Source: JAPOVO01 sp026708165 (GTDB lineage: Bacteria > Chloroflexota > UBA11872 > VXNJ01). Taken from it: DNA of 64,000 bases. Position 1 is the first letter of the stretch; every line of letters begins with the position of its first letter. Both the position numbers and the translations under genes were made by a program. Of this stretch, positions 27,619 to 34,850 are shown piece after piece. The notes under the pieces are model-generated. The model was not told where the DNA came from. It saw nothing but the letters and a program-made list of their open reading frames with translations, and made no database searches. The DNA is taken from contig OZ242360.1 in the NCBI GenBank assembly GCA_965208775.1, forward strand, positions 930,001-994,000, given 5' to 3'.

Positions 27619-28368
27619 CTAGCTCAATACGTGCCAGTCGGCGTAGGATCCGCTGCTATAAGGCGGAATGTCCGTGTCAGGGCGAAGGTAGTGCCACGCC
27701 GTGCTGTAGCGGCTTCTGCCCGTCGCGGCGTCCGACTCGTTGTCGTTTGTGCCGTGCAGCAGGTTCGCTGAGAACAGCACAACGGTCCCGCCCGGGCAGA
27801 CTACATCTACCGCCTTCGACTCGTCGATTTCGGTGCTGTAGCCCTTGGCGTCCACGTCGTCTGGACGCTCGTGCTCGGCGATCCCCTGCTTGTGGCTGCC
27901 TGGAATGACCCGCAGGCAGCCGTTCGTCCGGTCGGCATCCTCCAGATAGATCCCGCAGCTGATGATCTGGTCCGACTCGGTCTCGAAGTAGAAGTTGTCC
28001 TGGTGCCAGTGAACGGAAGTGCCATCGCCCGCGAGCTTCGGGAAGAACTTGGTGCCGAAAATCGCCATTTCCGGTCCAATCAGGCTTTCGACACGGGAGG
28101 TTATCTCGGGTTCCTGGGCCATGAACAGCGCCCGAAAATCGACCACGCATACGCCCTGCACCTTGTGCAGAACCCCGGCAAGAGGCTTGCCCTCGGAGTC
28201 ACGTTCCAGAGTCCAGGTCGGGGGAGAGTCGGTCTTAAGCTCTTTCGCTCGCTCAACCAATTCGTCGAAAGCGGCAAGGTACTTCTGCCGCTTCTCCTCT
28301 CCAAGGAGTGCGGGGAAGACCAGATAACCGTCGCGGTCAAATTGTTCGAGTTCTGCGCTCGTCAGCAT
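27619..28368 (-). CDS. Phytanoyl-CoA dioxygenase (PhyH) family oxygenase 2
   Basis: 249-residue Fe(II)/2-oxoglutarate oxygenase. The facial triad is His122 and Asp124 (VHWHQDNFYF) with distal His205 (ANLLHGTNDN); Arg220 in RSRYSTAWHY is the likely 2-oxoglutarate anchor. The NGCLRVIPGSHKQG strand is canonical and PGGTVVLFS precedes the distal His. It begins MLTSAELEQFDRDGYLVFP, the usual PhyH opening. It sits 103 bases downstream of a second PhyH gene on the same strand and is probably co-transcribed, after an ABC sugar transporter. Substrate unknown. Confidence 0.92.
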   Translation of the reverse strand: MLTSAELEQFDRDGYLVFPALLGEEKRQKYLAAFDELVERAKELKTDSPPTWTLERDSEGKPLAGVLHKVQGVCVVDFRALFMAQEPEITSRVESLIGPEMAIFGTKFFPKLAGDGTSVHWHQDNFYFETESDQIISCGIYLEDADRTNGCLRVIPGSHKQGIAEHERPDDVDAKGYSTEIDESKAVDVVCPGGTVVLFSANLLHGTNDNESDAATGRSRYSTAWHYLRPDTDIPPYSSGSYADWHVLS

Positions 28369-28471
28369 CGCTTTGCCTTTCGGCTCTGAAAGTTACAACT
28401 CTGCGATTTTATACGAATCGATCCGAATCTCGGCAAGAGTAAATCGGCGTGTGGAGCGTCGGCGGCAGCGC

Positions 28472-29278
28472 CTAGAAGATCTCTCCTCCACGGCTCAGCG
28501 GCATGTCGTAGAAGGCCAGCCGGGTGACGTGATCGTGCGTGGCGGCATTCTCGGCTGTCTTGTATTCGTTGATGACGGCCGTGCAGCTATCGTCGCCGTT
28601 GTTGTGTCCTGCCTTGTGCACGACCATCACGTGGATGAACGCCACCGACCCGGCCTTGGCAGCCAGCTCCACCGGCTCCATTTCCGCCGGAATCTGGTCG
28701 TCGCTGATGCTGCCGCCGCGCTCGCTGTCGTGCTTCCACTCGCCCGACTTGTGGCTGCCGGGCAGGACCCAGGTCGCGCCGGCGCCGGGCTTCGTCTCGT
28801 TGACGTAGAAGATCGACGCGGCCAGCTCCGGCTTTTCGTGCCGCTCGTACGGCCAGTCCTGGTGCCAGCCCTGCGAGTTGACGTAGCCGGGCGGCTTGAT
28901 TCGCAGCTTGCCGTTGTGGAAGTTGATGTTAGGCCCAAGGATGTCGACCATCACCTTGACGATTCGCGGGTCCCGAATGTTGTTGAACCAGTCGTCCCCG
29001 GCCAGCGGGCTGTCCATTACTAGGTCGATAAAGTTCGGATTGTCCGGATGCGGCTCGCGTCCCGTCTCCCCGGCGTCGGCGAAAGTCCCGACTCTCAATC
29101 GCGGATGCGCTGCATTGGGATCGCGCAGAACCTCGGCCGTCAGTTTCTGGAATCGCGAAACCTCGTCGGGATCGAACACGTCCTCGATAACCAGATATCC
29201 ATTCTCGTCGTAGAAGTGTTTTTGCTCCTCACTGAGGGTCACAAGCTGATCGGGTCGGTTGGGTGCAAAGATCGCCAA
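28472..29278 (-). CDS. Phytanoyl-CoA dioxygenase (PhyH) family oxygenase 3
   Basis: 268-residue Fe(II)/2-oxoglutarate oxygenase. His139 and Asp141 are in QGWHQDWPYERH, distal His221 in VMVVHKAGHNN; the usual basic residue after it is less clear because the segment GDDSCTAVINEY lacks the RR pair seen in other copies. FYDENGYLVIEDVFDPDEV is the canonical N-terminal helix and strand. The start appears to be TTG 29278 with GAGG 8 bases upstream. It lies 78 bases below the MalG-type permease gene and is likely part of the same transcription unit. Hydroxylation of the transporter's substrate or a product is a reasonable guess only. Confidence 0.9.
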   Translation of the reverse strand: MAIFAPNRPDQLVTLSEEQKHFYDENGYLVIEDVFDPDEVSRFQKLTAEVLRDPNAAHPRLRVGTFADAGETGREPHPDNPNFIDLVMDSPLAGDDWFNNIRDPRIVKVMVDILGPNINFHNGKLRIKPPGYVNSQGWHQDWPYERHEKPELAASIFYVNETKPGAGATWVLPGSHKSGEWKHDSERGGSISDDQIPAEMEPVELAAKAGSVAFIHVMVVHKAGHNNGDDSCTAVINEYKTAENAATHDHVTRLAFYDMPLSRGGEIF

Positions 29279-29356
29279 GTCTATTACCTCGATGTGTGAA
29301 TGCGTTTACAGGGTACTAACCGCAAATTCTAGGTTCGCCGTCTCGCGCTGGATAGC

Positions 29357-30304
29357 CTACCTGCCGGCTATGCCGCTCATTACGAAGCCGCGCAGGAAGT
29401 ACTTCTGCATGAAGAAGAAGACTAGCAAAACCGGAACGGTCATAGTGGCGGAAGCCGCCATCAAGAGATGGTGCTCGTTACTGAACTCACCTTGAAAGCT
29501 CTGCAGACCCAGCGCGAGCGTCTGGTTTTGCCGCGAAGCCAAGTAGATCAGCGGCGCCAGAAAGTCGTTCCAGTTGGTTATGAACGAGAAGATAGTAACC
29601 GTCGCCAGAACGGGCCCGCTCAGGGGCAGCGTAATCTGCCAGTAGCTGCGGAAGAAACCGGCTCCGTCGATCCGCGCGGCTTCGTCGAGCTCGTGCGGAA
29701 TGGTCGTGAAAAACTGCCGCATGAGGAATATGTAGAATGCCCCTCCCCCCAGCCAATGCGGCAAGATCAGAGGCATCAGCGTGTCCGTCCAGTTGCCCGC
29801 CGACGAAGGTCCCGGAATCTTGGAGAACATCAGGAACTGCGGGATCATCGTGACGATGAACGGCAGCATCAGGGTGGAAAGCGTGACCGTAAACAGCAGC
29901 TGCCTGCCCGGGAACCGCAAACGCGCGAAGGCGTAGGCCGCCATGGAGGCGCTGAGAAGCGTCCCCGCCGTGGCCAGTACGACAATGATCATCGTGTTGC
30001 GCGTCCAGAGCCCAAACGGCCGCCTCGTCAGGGCCTCCGAGTAGTTCACGAACTGTGGATCAGAGGGAACGAGGCTGGCAAAAAACTCTCCGAATCCGCG
30101 CGGCGTGGAGAGCACGAGCTGCTGCGTCTTCAACGACGCCGCAAACAGCCACAGCAGCGGCAGAATGAGGATGATCGAGACGGCGATCATCACGCAATAG
30201 GCGAGGACCGTGCCGCCGATCCGTCTTGCGCGCACCGACGTGGGTATGACGCGAACGACGGCGCCCGGCGTTTGCGTGTCTAGTGTTATCGAAGGATCAG
30301 CCAC
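29357..30304 (-). CDS. Carbohydrate ABC transporter permease, MalG type (CUT1)
   Basis: 315-residue inner-membrane permease with six predicted spans. The N-terminal span is AYCVMIAVSIILILPLLWLFAAS, and the EAA loop reads ELDEAARIDGAGFFRSYWQITLP, the motif that docks the ATPase. The C-terminal FFMQKYFLRGFVMSGIAG ending is typical of MalG/UgpE. GTG 30304 follows GGGGTAAG, and the gene starts nine bases after the upstream permease gene stops, indicating one operon. Pairs with the MalF-type permease and binding lipoprotein. The ATPase is not encoded here. Confidence 0.93.
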   Translation of the reverse strand: MADPSITLDTQTPGAVVRVIPTSVRARRIGGTVLAYCVMIAVSIILILPLLWLFAASLKTQQLVLSTPRGFGEFFASLVPSDPQFVNYSEALTRRPFGLWTRNTMIIVVLATAGTLLSASMAAYAFARLRFPGRQLLFTVTLSTLMLPFIVTMIPQFLMFSKIPGPSSAGNWTDTLMPLILPHWLGGGAFYIFLMRQFFTTIPHELDEAARIDGAGFFRSYWQITLPLSGPVLATVTIFSFITNWNDFLAPLIYLASRQNQTLALGLQSFQGEFSNEHHLLMAASATMTVPVLLVFFFMQKYFLRGFVMSGIAGR

Positions 30305-30313
30305 GTCTTACCC

Positions 30314-31264
30314 CTAGTTTTCCTCCGCCTTGGCCTCGTAGTAAACCCAGCGCCTGGCCCCAAGAAACTGCAAGCCGGTGAAGAAAAGGATTATTACGAA
30401 CAGCACCCAGGCCATCGCCGACGCATACCCGAACTTCAGATACTCGAACGCGTTGCGGTAGAGCTGGAGAACGAAGAAGAGCGTCTGATTGGCGGGGCCG
30501 CCGCGCGTCATGATGTATGCGGCGGTGAAGATCTGGAAGGAAGCTATCACCCCGATTACCAGGTTGAAGAACGTAACCGGACTTATCAACGGCAGCGTCA
30601 CGTTCCAGAACCGCCCCCAGCGTCCCGCGCCATCGATACTGGCGGCTTCGTAGAGCTGCTGCGGCACGCCCTGCAATCCGGCGATGAAAATTACCATCTG
30701 GCCGCCAACGCTCCAGAGCGACATCAAAATGAACGATGGTTTCGCCAGGGTCTGGGAGAATATCCACCTCTGAGGCGGGATTCCAACGAGTTCGAGCACA
30801 GCGTTGGCCATGCCAAACTCGGGGTGGTAAATCAGAATCCAGAGCACGGCCGCCGCGACCGCCGGGGTGACCGACGGGACATACCACGCGGTTCGGAAAA
30901 ACCTGATTCCTCGCAGCTTGCTTGTTAGAGGCAACGCCAGCAGCAAGGCCACGAGCGTGTGTAGTGGGACGCCGATAAAGGTGTAATAGGCCGTGTTGCC
31001 CATTGTTACCGGGAAGTAGCGGTCGTTGGTGAACATCTTCACGTAGTTTTCCGCGCCGACGTATTTGATCTCGGTCAGCAGGTCCCACTCGGTGAATGAC
31101 AACACCAGCGACGCGCCCACGGGATAAGCCGCGAACATCAGCAGGCCCAGAATCCAGGGCGCGACAAAGAGATAGGCGGCCACGGCCTCGCGGTGCTTGA
31201 TCGTCAGGGTCGGCAACGCGAAGCGCCTTGACTCGTTGGCGACAGCCACTCTAGGCGTATCCAA
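30314..31264 (-). CDS. Carbohydrate ABC transporter permease, MalF type (CUT1)
   Basis: 316-residue permease. The N-terminal region has AYLFVAPWILGLLMFAAYPVGASL followed by FTEWDLLT, a hallmark of UgpA/MalF-like CUT1 permeases. The EAA motif is LYEAASIDGAGRWGRFWNVTLPLISP. MTRGGPANQTLFFVLQLY and the final helix are standard. It lies about 100 bases below the binding-protein gene with a strong hairpin between them (31327-31351). Together with MalG-type and solute-binding partners it forms an importer for a sugar, polyol or glycerol-phosphate-like compound. Confidence 0.93.
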   Translation of the reverse strand: MDTPRVAVANESRRFALPTLTIKHREAVAAYLFVAPWILGLLMFAAYPVGASLVLSFTEWDLLTEIKYVGAENYVKMFTNDRYFPVTMGNTAYYTFIGVPLHTLVALLLALPLTSKLRGIRFFRTAWYVPSVTPAVAAAVLWILIYHPEFGMANAVLELVGIPPQRWIFSQTLAKPSFILMSLWSVGGQMVIFIAGLQGVPQQLYEAASIDGAGRWGRFWNVTLPLISPVTFFNLVIGVIASFQIFTAAYIMTRGGPANQTLFFVLQLYRNAFEYLKFGYASAMAWVLFVIILFFTGLQFLGARRWVYYEAKAEEN

Positions 31265-31326
31265 TCATGGGCTTGGTCAGATCTGCGCCGGCCGTTGAAA
31301 ACCGACGCAATGCATCTAGACGCCGA

Positions 31327-31351
31327 CTGGGGGCGCGGCTTGCGCCCCCAG
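31327..31351 (-). terminator. Perfect 10-bp GC hairpin between binding-protein and permease genes
   Basis: Arms CTGGGGGCGC and GCGCCCCCAG are exact complements around a 5-base loop (GGCTT or AAGCC). The element lies 15 bases after the binding-protein stop codon on the minus strand and 62 bases before the permease start. There is no following T run, so it is not a textbook intrinsic terminator. A partial terminator or a 3'-end stabiliser giving more binding protein than permease is the known arrangement in ABC operons such as malE-malF. Confidence 0.6.
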
Positions 31352-31365
31352 CAGCGACTTCGTTG

Positions 31366-32841
31366 CTATCCGCGCATCGGCGCGAGAATGTCGTCGACGA
31401 CGGGCTTGATCTCGTCGAGCTTCTCTTTCGCCGGCGCGCCGTCCCGAATCTCCTCCATCACCGGGTTCACCGCGTCCAGGGTCTCCTGGTGGAACTCGTT
31501 GATGTCGAACACACGGCCGGTCTCGATGACTTCGCCGACCACCTCGGCATGGTCGATGCCGAAGTCAGCCTTGTTGATGCGGGTCATGTCCGCCAGGTTG
31601 GACCTGCGAAGCACGATTCCCATCCCAAAATTAATCTGGTCGACGTCACCCTGCTTCGAAGTCTGCAGGGCGATGTATTCAGTGGCCTCGTCCGGGTACT
31701 TCGAAGAAGTCGATACGCCAAGCGAGTTGGTGTGCAGGATCGTAACCCTGTTAACCGGCCCCGCGGGCGGATACACGATGTCGACCGGTTGGTCCTTGTG
31801 GGCGCTGAAGTTGAACCACGTGTAGATCATCCCGAGTCGGCCGTTGTTCAGGTCGGACCGGGAGCCGCCGATCAGGTCGGCCGCGGTGGCGGTGACCTTG
31901 TGCACGTTGAACGAGTCGGCGATCCACTGCACCGCTTCGGCCGAGGCCGGCTCGTTCAATACGAACTCGTCCAGCGTCGGCTGCTTGAGCGCCTCGCCGC
32001 CGTTCTGCCACGCCCATTGGTGAGACGACCGGAACCGCAGCCCGGGGTCGGCCTGACCCAATCGCTCGGCCTTGCCGTCCGAATCACGCTTCGTGAGCTT
32101 CTTGAGCATCTCCAGGTTGGACTCCCAGTTCCACTCGCCCCTGGCGTCCAGGTCGTTGGGACTCTCGGTGATGCCGGCATCCTCCATGACCTGCTTGTTG
32201 TAGATGATCCCCCACGCGCTCGAAATGTGCGGCAGCCCGTAGAGCTTTCCATCTACGGTGCTGAGCTTCAGCGACACGGGCAGGAAATCGTCGATGTCGA
32301 ATTCAACGTTGGTTTTTACGAACTCGTCCAGCGCCAGGGCTCCGCCACGCTTGACGTACTTGGGATAGAACACGTTGCTGTGCGCGAACGCGTCGGGCGC
32401 CGTGCCGGCGGCGGCCTGCGTCAGCAGCTTGGTGTGGAACTCCGCCCACGGCCAGTTGCGGTACTCCATCGTGATGTGCGGGTTCTGGGCCTCGAACACG
32501 TCCATGTACTTCTGCTCGTAGCGGCCGAATCCCCCACGCTCTAGCGCCCACCAGGTGGCGAAGACGAGCGTCAGCGCCTGCGGCTTGGCCGGCATGGCCT
32601 CTACCGTGACGATCTTCTCGACGACCTTCTGAACCTCTTTTGTTACGACCCGCTCCTCGACGACCGGGACTTCCTTGACTACTTCCTTTACCGTCTCGAC
32701 CGGGACTTCCTTGACGACCTCGACGACCTGCGTCTCACCGCAGCCCGCGAGCACCGCGACTCCCGCCAAACCGACGCCGCCCGCTGCCGCGGAGCTGATA
32801 AACCTGCGCCGGCTCAGTCCCTTGGTTTTCTTGCTAGACAT
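31366..32841 (-). CDS. Sugar ABC transporter substrate-binding lipoprotein (family 1), Tat-type signal
   Basis: 491-residue extracytoplasmic solute-binding protein of CUT1 systems. Residues 10-16 are a twin-arginine SRRRFIS motif; the h-region ends in a VLAGC lipobox with Cys34 as the lipid anchor. Residues 38-80 are a V/K/E/P-rich repetitive linker (VVEVVKEVPVETVKEVVKEVPV is split here as VVEVVKEVPV then ETVKEVVKEVPV), a signature I associate with Chloroflexota binding proteins. The domain then starts LTLVFATWWALERGGFGRYE, with typical DAFAHSNVFYP, YGLPHISSAWGIIYNK and AEAVQWIADSF segments. ATG 32841 follows GAGGGGGAAG. It heads the operon that continues into both permeases. Confidence 0.93.
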   Translation of the reverse strand: MSSKKTKGLSRRRFISSAAAGGVGLAGVAVLAGCGETQVVEVVKEVPVETVKEVVKEVPVVEERVVTKEVQKVVEKIVTVEAMPAKPQALTLVFATWWALERGGFGRYEQKYMDVFEAQNPHITMEYRNWPWAEFHTKLLTQAAAGTAPDAFAHSNVFYPKYVKRGGALALDEFVKTNVEFDIDDFLPVSLKLSTVDGKLYGLPHISSAWGIIYNKQVMEDAGITESPNDLDARGEWNWESNLEMLKKLTKRDSDGKAERLGQADPGLRFRSSHQWAWQNGGEALKQPTLDEFVLNEPASAEAVQWIADSFNVHKVTATAADLIGGSRSDLNNGRLGMIYTWFNFSAHKDQPVDIVYPPAGPVNRVTILHTNSLGVSTSSKYPDEATEYIALQTSKQGDVDQINFGMGIVLRRSNLADMTRINKADFGIDHAEVVGEVIETGRVFDINEFHQETLDAVNPVMEEIRDGAPAKEKLDEIKPVVDDILAPMRG

Positions 32842-32906
32842 TCAGGTGCTTCCCCCTCTTTCCGGTTTCTCCGAAAAACGAACGATTGGAACCGTTACTT
32901 TAACCT

Positions 32907-32926
32907 GATCCCGTCGAATCGGGATC
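32907..32926. promoter_or_regulatory. Perfect inverted repeat upstream of the sugar ABC operon (candidate operator)
   Basis: GATCCCG and CGGGATC, exact 7-base complements around a 6-base centre (TCGAAT), sit 66-85 bases before the binding-protein start codon in a 249-base spacer shared with the next gene's 3' end. A second weaker dyad, AACGATTGGAACCGTT, is at about 32881-32896. Either could bind a dimeric repressor such as LacI or GntR type, but no regulator gene is adjacent. A hairpin in the leader RNA is the alternative. Confidence 0.4.
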
Positions 32927-33090
32927 TTCCACAAGCTTAGCCTACCCCCCTTTTTGGTTGACGACTTAGAGCAATTGGCGGCGATTCTACCCAACACGGG
33001 TTGAATTAGGAAATTTCAGTCCAATGGCGCCAATCTAGCTGGACCGACGAATCCCAGCCCTGACCATGTGTCCCCCTCGCCGCTCGGGCC

Positions 33091-34110
33091 TCACGCCATG
33101 GTCGCCAGACGCTCGCGCGTCACTTCATATAGCAGCGGCTTGCCAAGCAGGTACCGCTCCAACTCGTCCACCGCCGAGCCGATCAATCTCGATCTGGCCT
33201 CGTCGCTGTTTCCGGCCAGGTGAGGGGTCAACGCAGTGCGTTCCAGTCGACGAAACGGACTGTCATCGGGCAGCGGCTCTTCGTTGAATACGTCCAGCGC
33301 GGCGTCGAAGCGTTCCTTCTTCAGTTCCTCGAGCAGCGCCGTGTAGTCCACCAGCCACGCCCTGGCGTTGTTGACGAACACGGCGTCGTCCTTGATCGCC
33401 CTCAGCAGCGGTCCGTCGATCATCTCCCTGGTTTCGGGAAGTATGGGAGCGTGCAGACTTATCACGTCGGAGGTGCTCATAAGCTCCGGCAGGTCGACCT
33501 TGCGAACGCCCAGCTCGTCGGCAGCTTCCTCCGTCAAATACGGGTCGTAGACCAGCGCCTCCACGTGAAACGGCCGCAAGAGCGGCAGCAGGCTGCGTCC
33601 GACCATGCTGGCTCCCACGATTCCGTAGCGCTTGCCGTAAAGCTCGCGGCTGGGCCGCGCGCGAGCTGCCGCGCCGCCGTATTTCGTCCAGCCGCCCTTG
33701 CGCATGGCGGCCGCGTAATCCGGTCCGCGCCGCAGCAGCGCCAGCACCGTCGCTAGAGTGAACTCCGCGACCGCTTCGGCTATTACCTGGGCGGCGTGCG
33801 TGAGACGTATTCCCCTTTCGAACACGACGGGTGGGGCCATGCTGCGAATGCTCCCCGCCGAGTAGCAGATGATCTTGAGGTTCGGCGCCGCGTCGAGGAC
33901 CTTCTCGTCGAACGTGCAGCTTCCCCAGCCGTTTATTACGGCATCCGCTCCCTCGATGCGGTCGATGACCTCCGACTGGCTCCAGGGATCGCCGGACTCG
34001 TTGAATACGAGTTTTCCCGCCAGCCTGTGCAGCTTGGCCCGCGAGGCCTCGGTCGTCAGTTCTTCGTATAGCGGACGCTGCACCGTGACCAGGACGTTGG
34101 GACCGGACAC
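33091..34110 (-). CDS. 2-hydroxyacid dehydrogenase, phosphoglycerate dehydrogenase-like
   Basis: 339-residue D-2-hydroxyacid dehydrogenase family protein. The catalytic set is Arg in VNNARAWLVDYTAL, Glu in LDVFNEEPLP and His in ALTPHLAGNS. The nucleotide loop reads YGIVGASMVGRSLLPLL, where GASMVG replaces the canonical GxGxxG, an unusual but known variant. The substrate-domain YSAGSIRSMA segment replaces the common G-V/A-G-x-D, suggesting a different substrate. GTG 34110 follows a weak GGGATT. It ends 50 bases from the ureidoglycolate-lyase-like gene upstream and may share its transcript. Confidence 0.87.
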   Translation of the reverse strand: MSGPNVLVTVQRPLYEELTTEASRAKLHRLAGKLVFNESGDPWSQSEVIDRIEGADAVINGWGSCTFDEKVLDAAPNLKIICYSAGSIRSMAPPVVFERGIRLTHAAQVIAEAVAEFTLATVLALLRRGPDYAAAMRKGGWTKYGGAAARARPSRELYGKRYGIVGASMVGRSLLPLLRPFHVEALVYDPYLTEEAADELGVRKVDLPELMSTSDVISLHAPILPETREMIDGPLLRAIKDDAVFVNNARAWLVDYTALLEELKKERFDAALDVFNEEPLPDDSPFRRLERTALTPHLAGNSDEARSRLIGSAVDELERYLLGKPLLYEVTRERLATMA

Positions 34111-34159
34111 TAGGGAATCCCGTTTATTCGACTATGACTAGAAACTCCGGCTCGGCCGG

Positions 34160-34699
34160 TCAGAGCAGCGACTCGGGAATCACGTAGCGGATTATGGCCT
34201 TCTCGCCCAGGTCCTCGATGGCCTCCGTGCGCTGGAGCATCGTGTCCGTCTGCGAAATCGCGAGAATGCTAGCCGGCTCCAGGCCGCACGGCTCGATGTG
34301 CCAGGTCTCCCGCCGGATGGCCACGCTGCTGCCCGCATTGGCGATGAACACCTTGGTCCTCGCCGGGTCGTACTCTTCAGCCGACATTTCCGGATCGGCC
34401 ACGATCACCGCGAACTTGCCGCGCATGAAGGCGAAGAACTGCGTGAATCCCCAATGCCGGTTCGTGCGCTTCATCAGTTCGGGCAGCATCTCCACCTTCA
34501 GGACCTCGATGTGCAGCTCGCCCCGGCTGTCGTCGCGGAACAGATCGATTCCGCCAACGTGTCTGTCATCTTCCCAGTTTTCTTCGACGGGCCCCGGTAT
34601 CGAGGCCTGACCGAACGGCTTGAAGGCTTCCTCGGTGAGAGGCTCGGCCACGATTTCGTAGACCGGCAGCGCTACTGTCGTCGCTTCGACGGCTCCCAT
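34160..34699 (-). CDS. Ureidoglycolate lyase-like protein (AllA family cupin)
   Basis: 179-residue cupin resembling AllA, which splits ureidoglycolate into glyoxylate and urea in purine/allantoin breakdown. The opening IVAEPLTEEAFKPFGQ matches the family's start; MKRTNRHWGFTQFFAFMRGKFAVIVADP and FIANAGSSVAIRRETWHIEP follow, with the usual strand order. ATG 34699 has GGGAGAG about 6 bases upstream; the frame is open 21 codons further. Many AllA-like proteins act on other compounds, and no allantoinase or allantoicase is present here, so the specific activity is uncertain. Confidence 0.75.
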   Translation of the reverse strand: MGAVEATTVALPVYEIVAEPLTEEAFKPFGQASIPGPVEENWEDDRHVGGIDLFRDDSRGELHIEVLKVEMLPELMKRTNRHWGFTQFFAFMRGKFAVIVADPEMSAEEYDPARTKVFIANAGSSVAIRRETWHIEPCGLEPASILAISQTDTMLQRTEAIEDLGEKAIIRYVIPESLL

Positions 34700-34850
34700 A
34701 AATTCTCTCCCTCGATTCAGCGGCAACGCGTCAACACTGCCGCAACGGTCTCTATAGGTCAATTTTAGGTCGAATCAAGCGGCGAGTGCTTTCGCTTGAC
34801 GCAGTTTCGTGAAACGTTGTTTCTCCAACGAATACAGGCAATTCCGCCCG

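Noticed and set aside
31267..32544. Plus-strand frame of 425 codons opposite the sugar-binding lipoprotein gene
   Set aside because: The opposite strand encodes a complete Tat lipoprotein; the plus frame shows no domain pattern.
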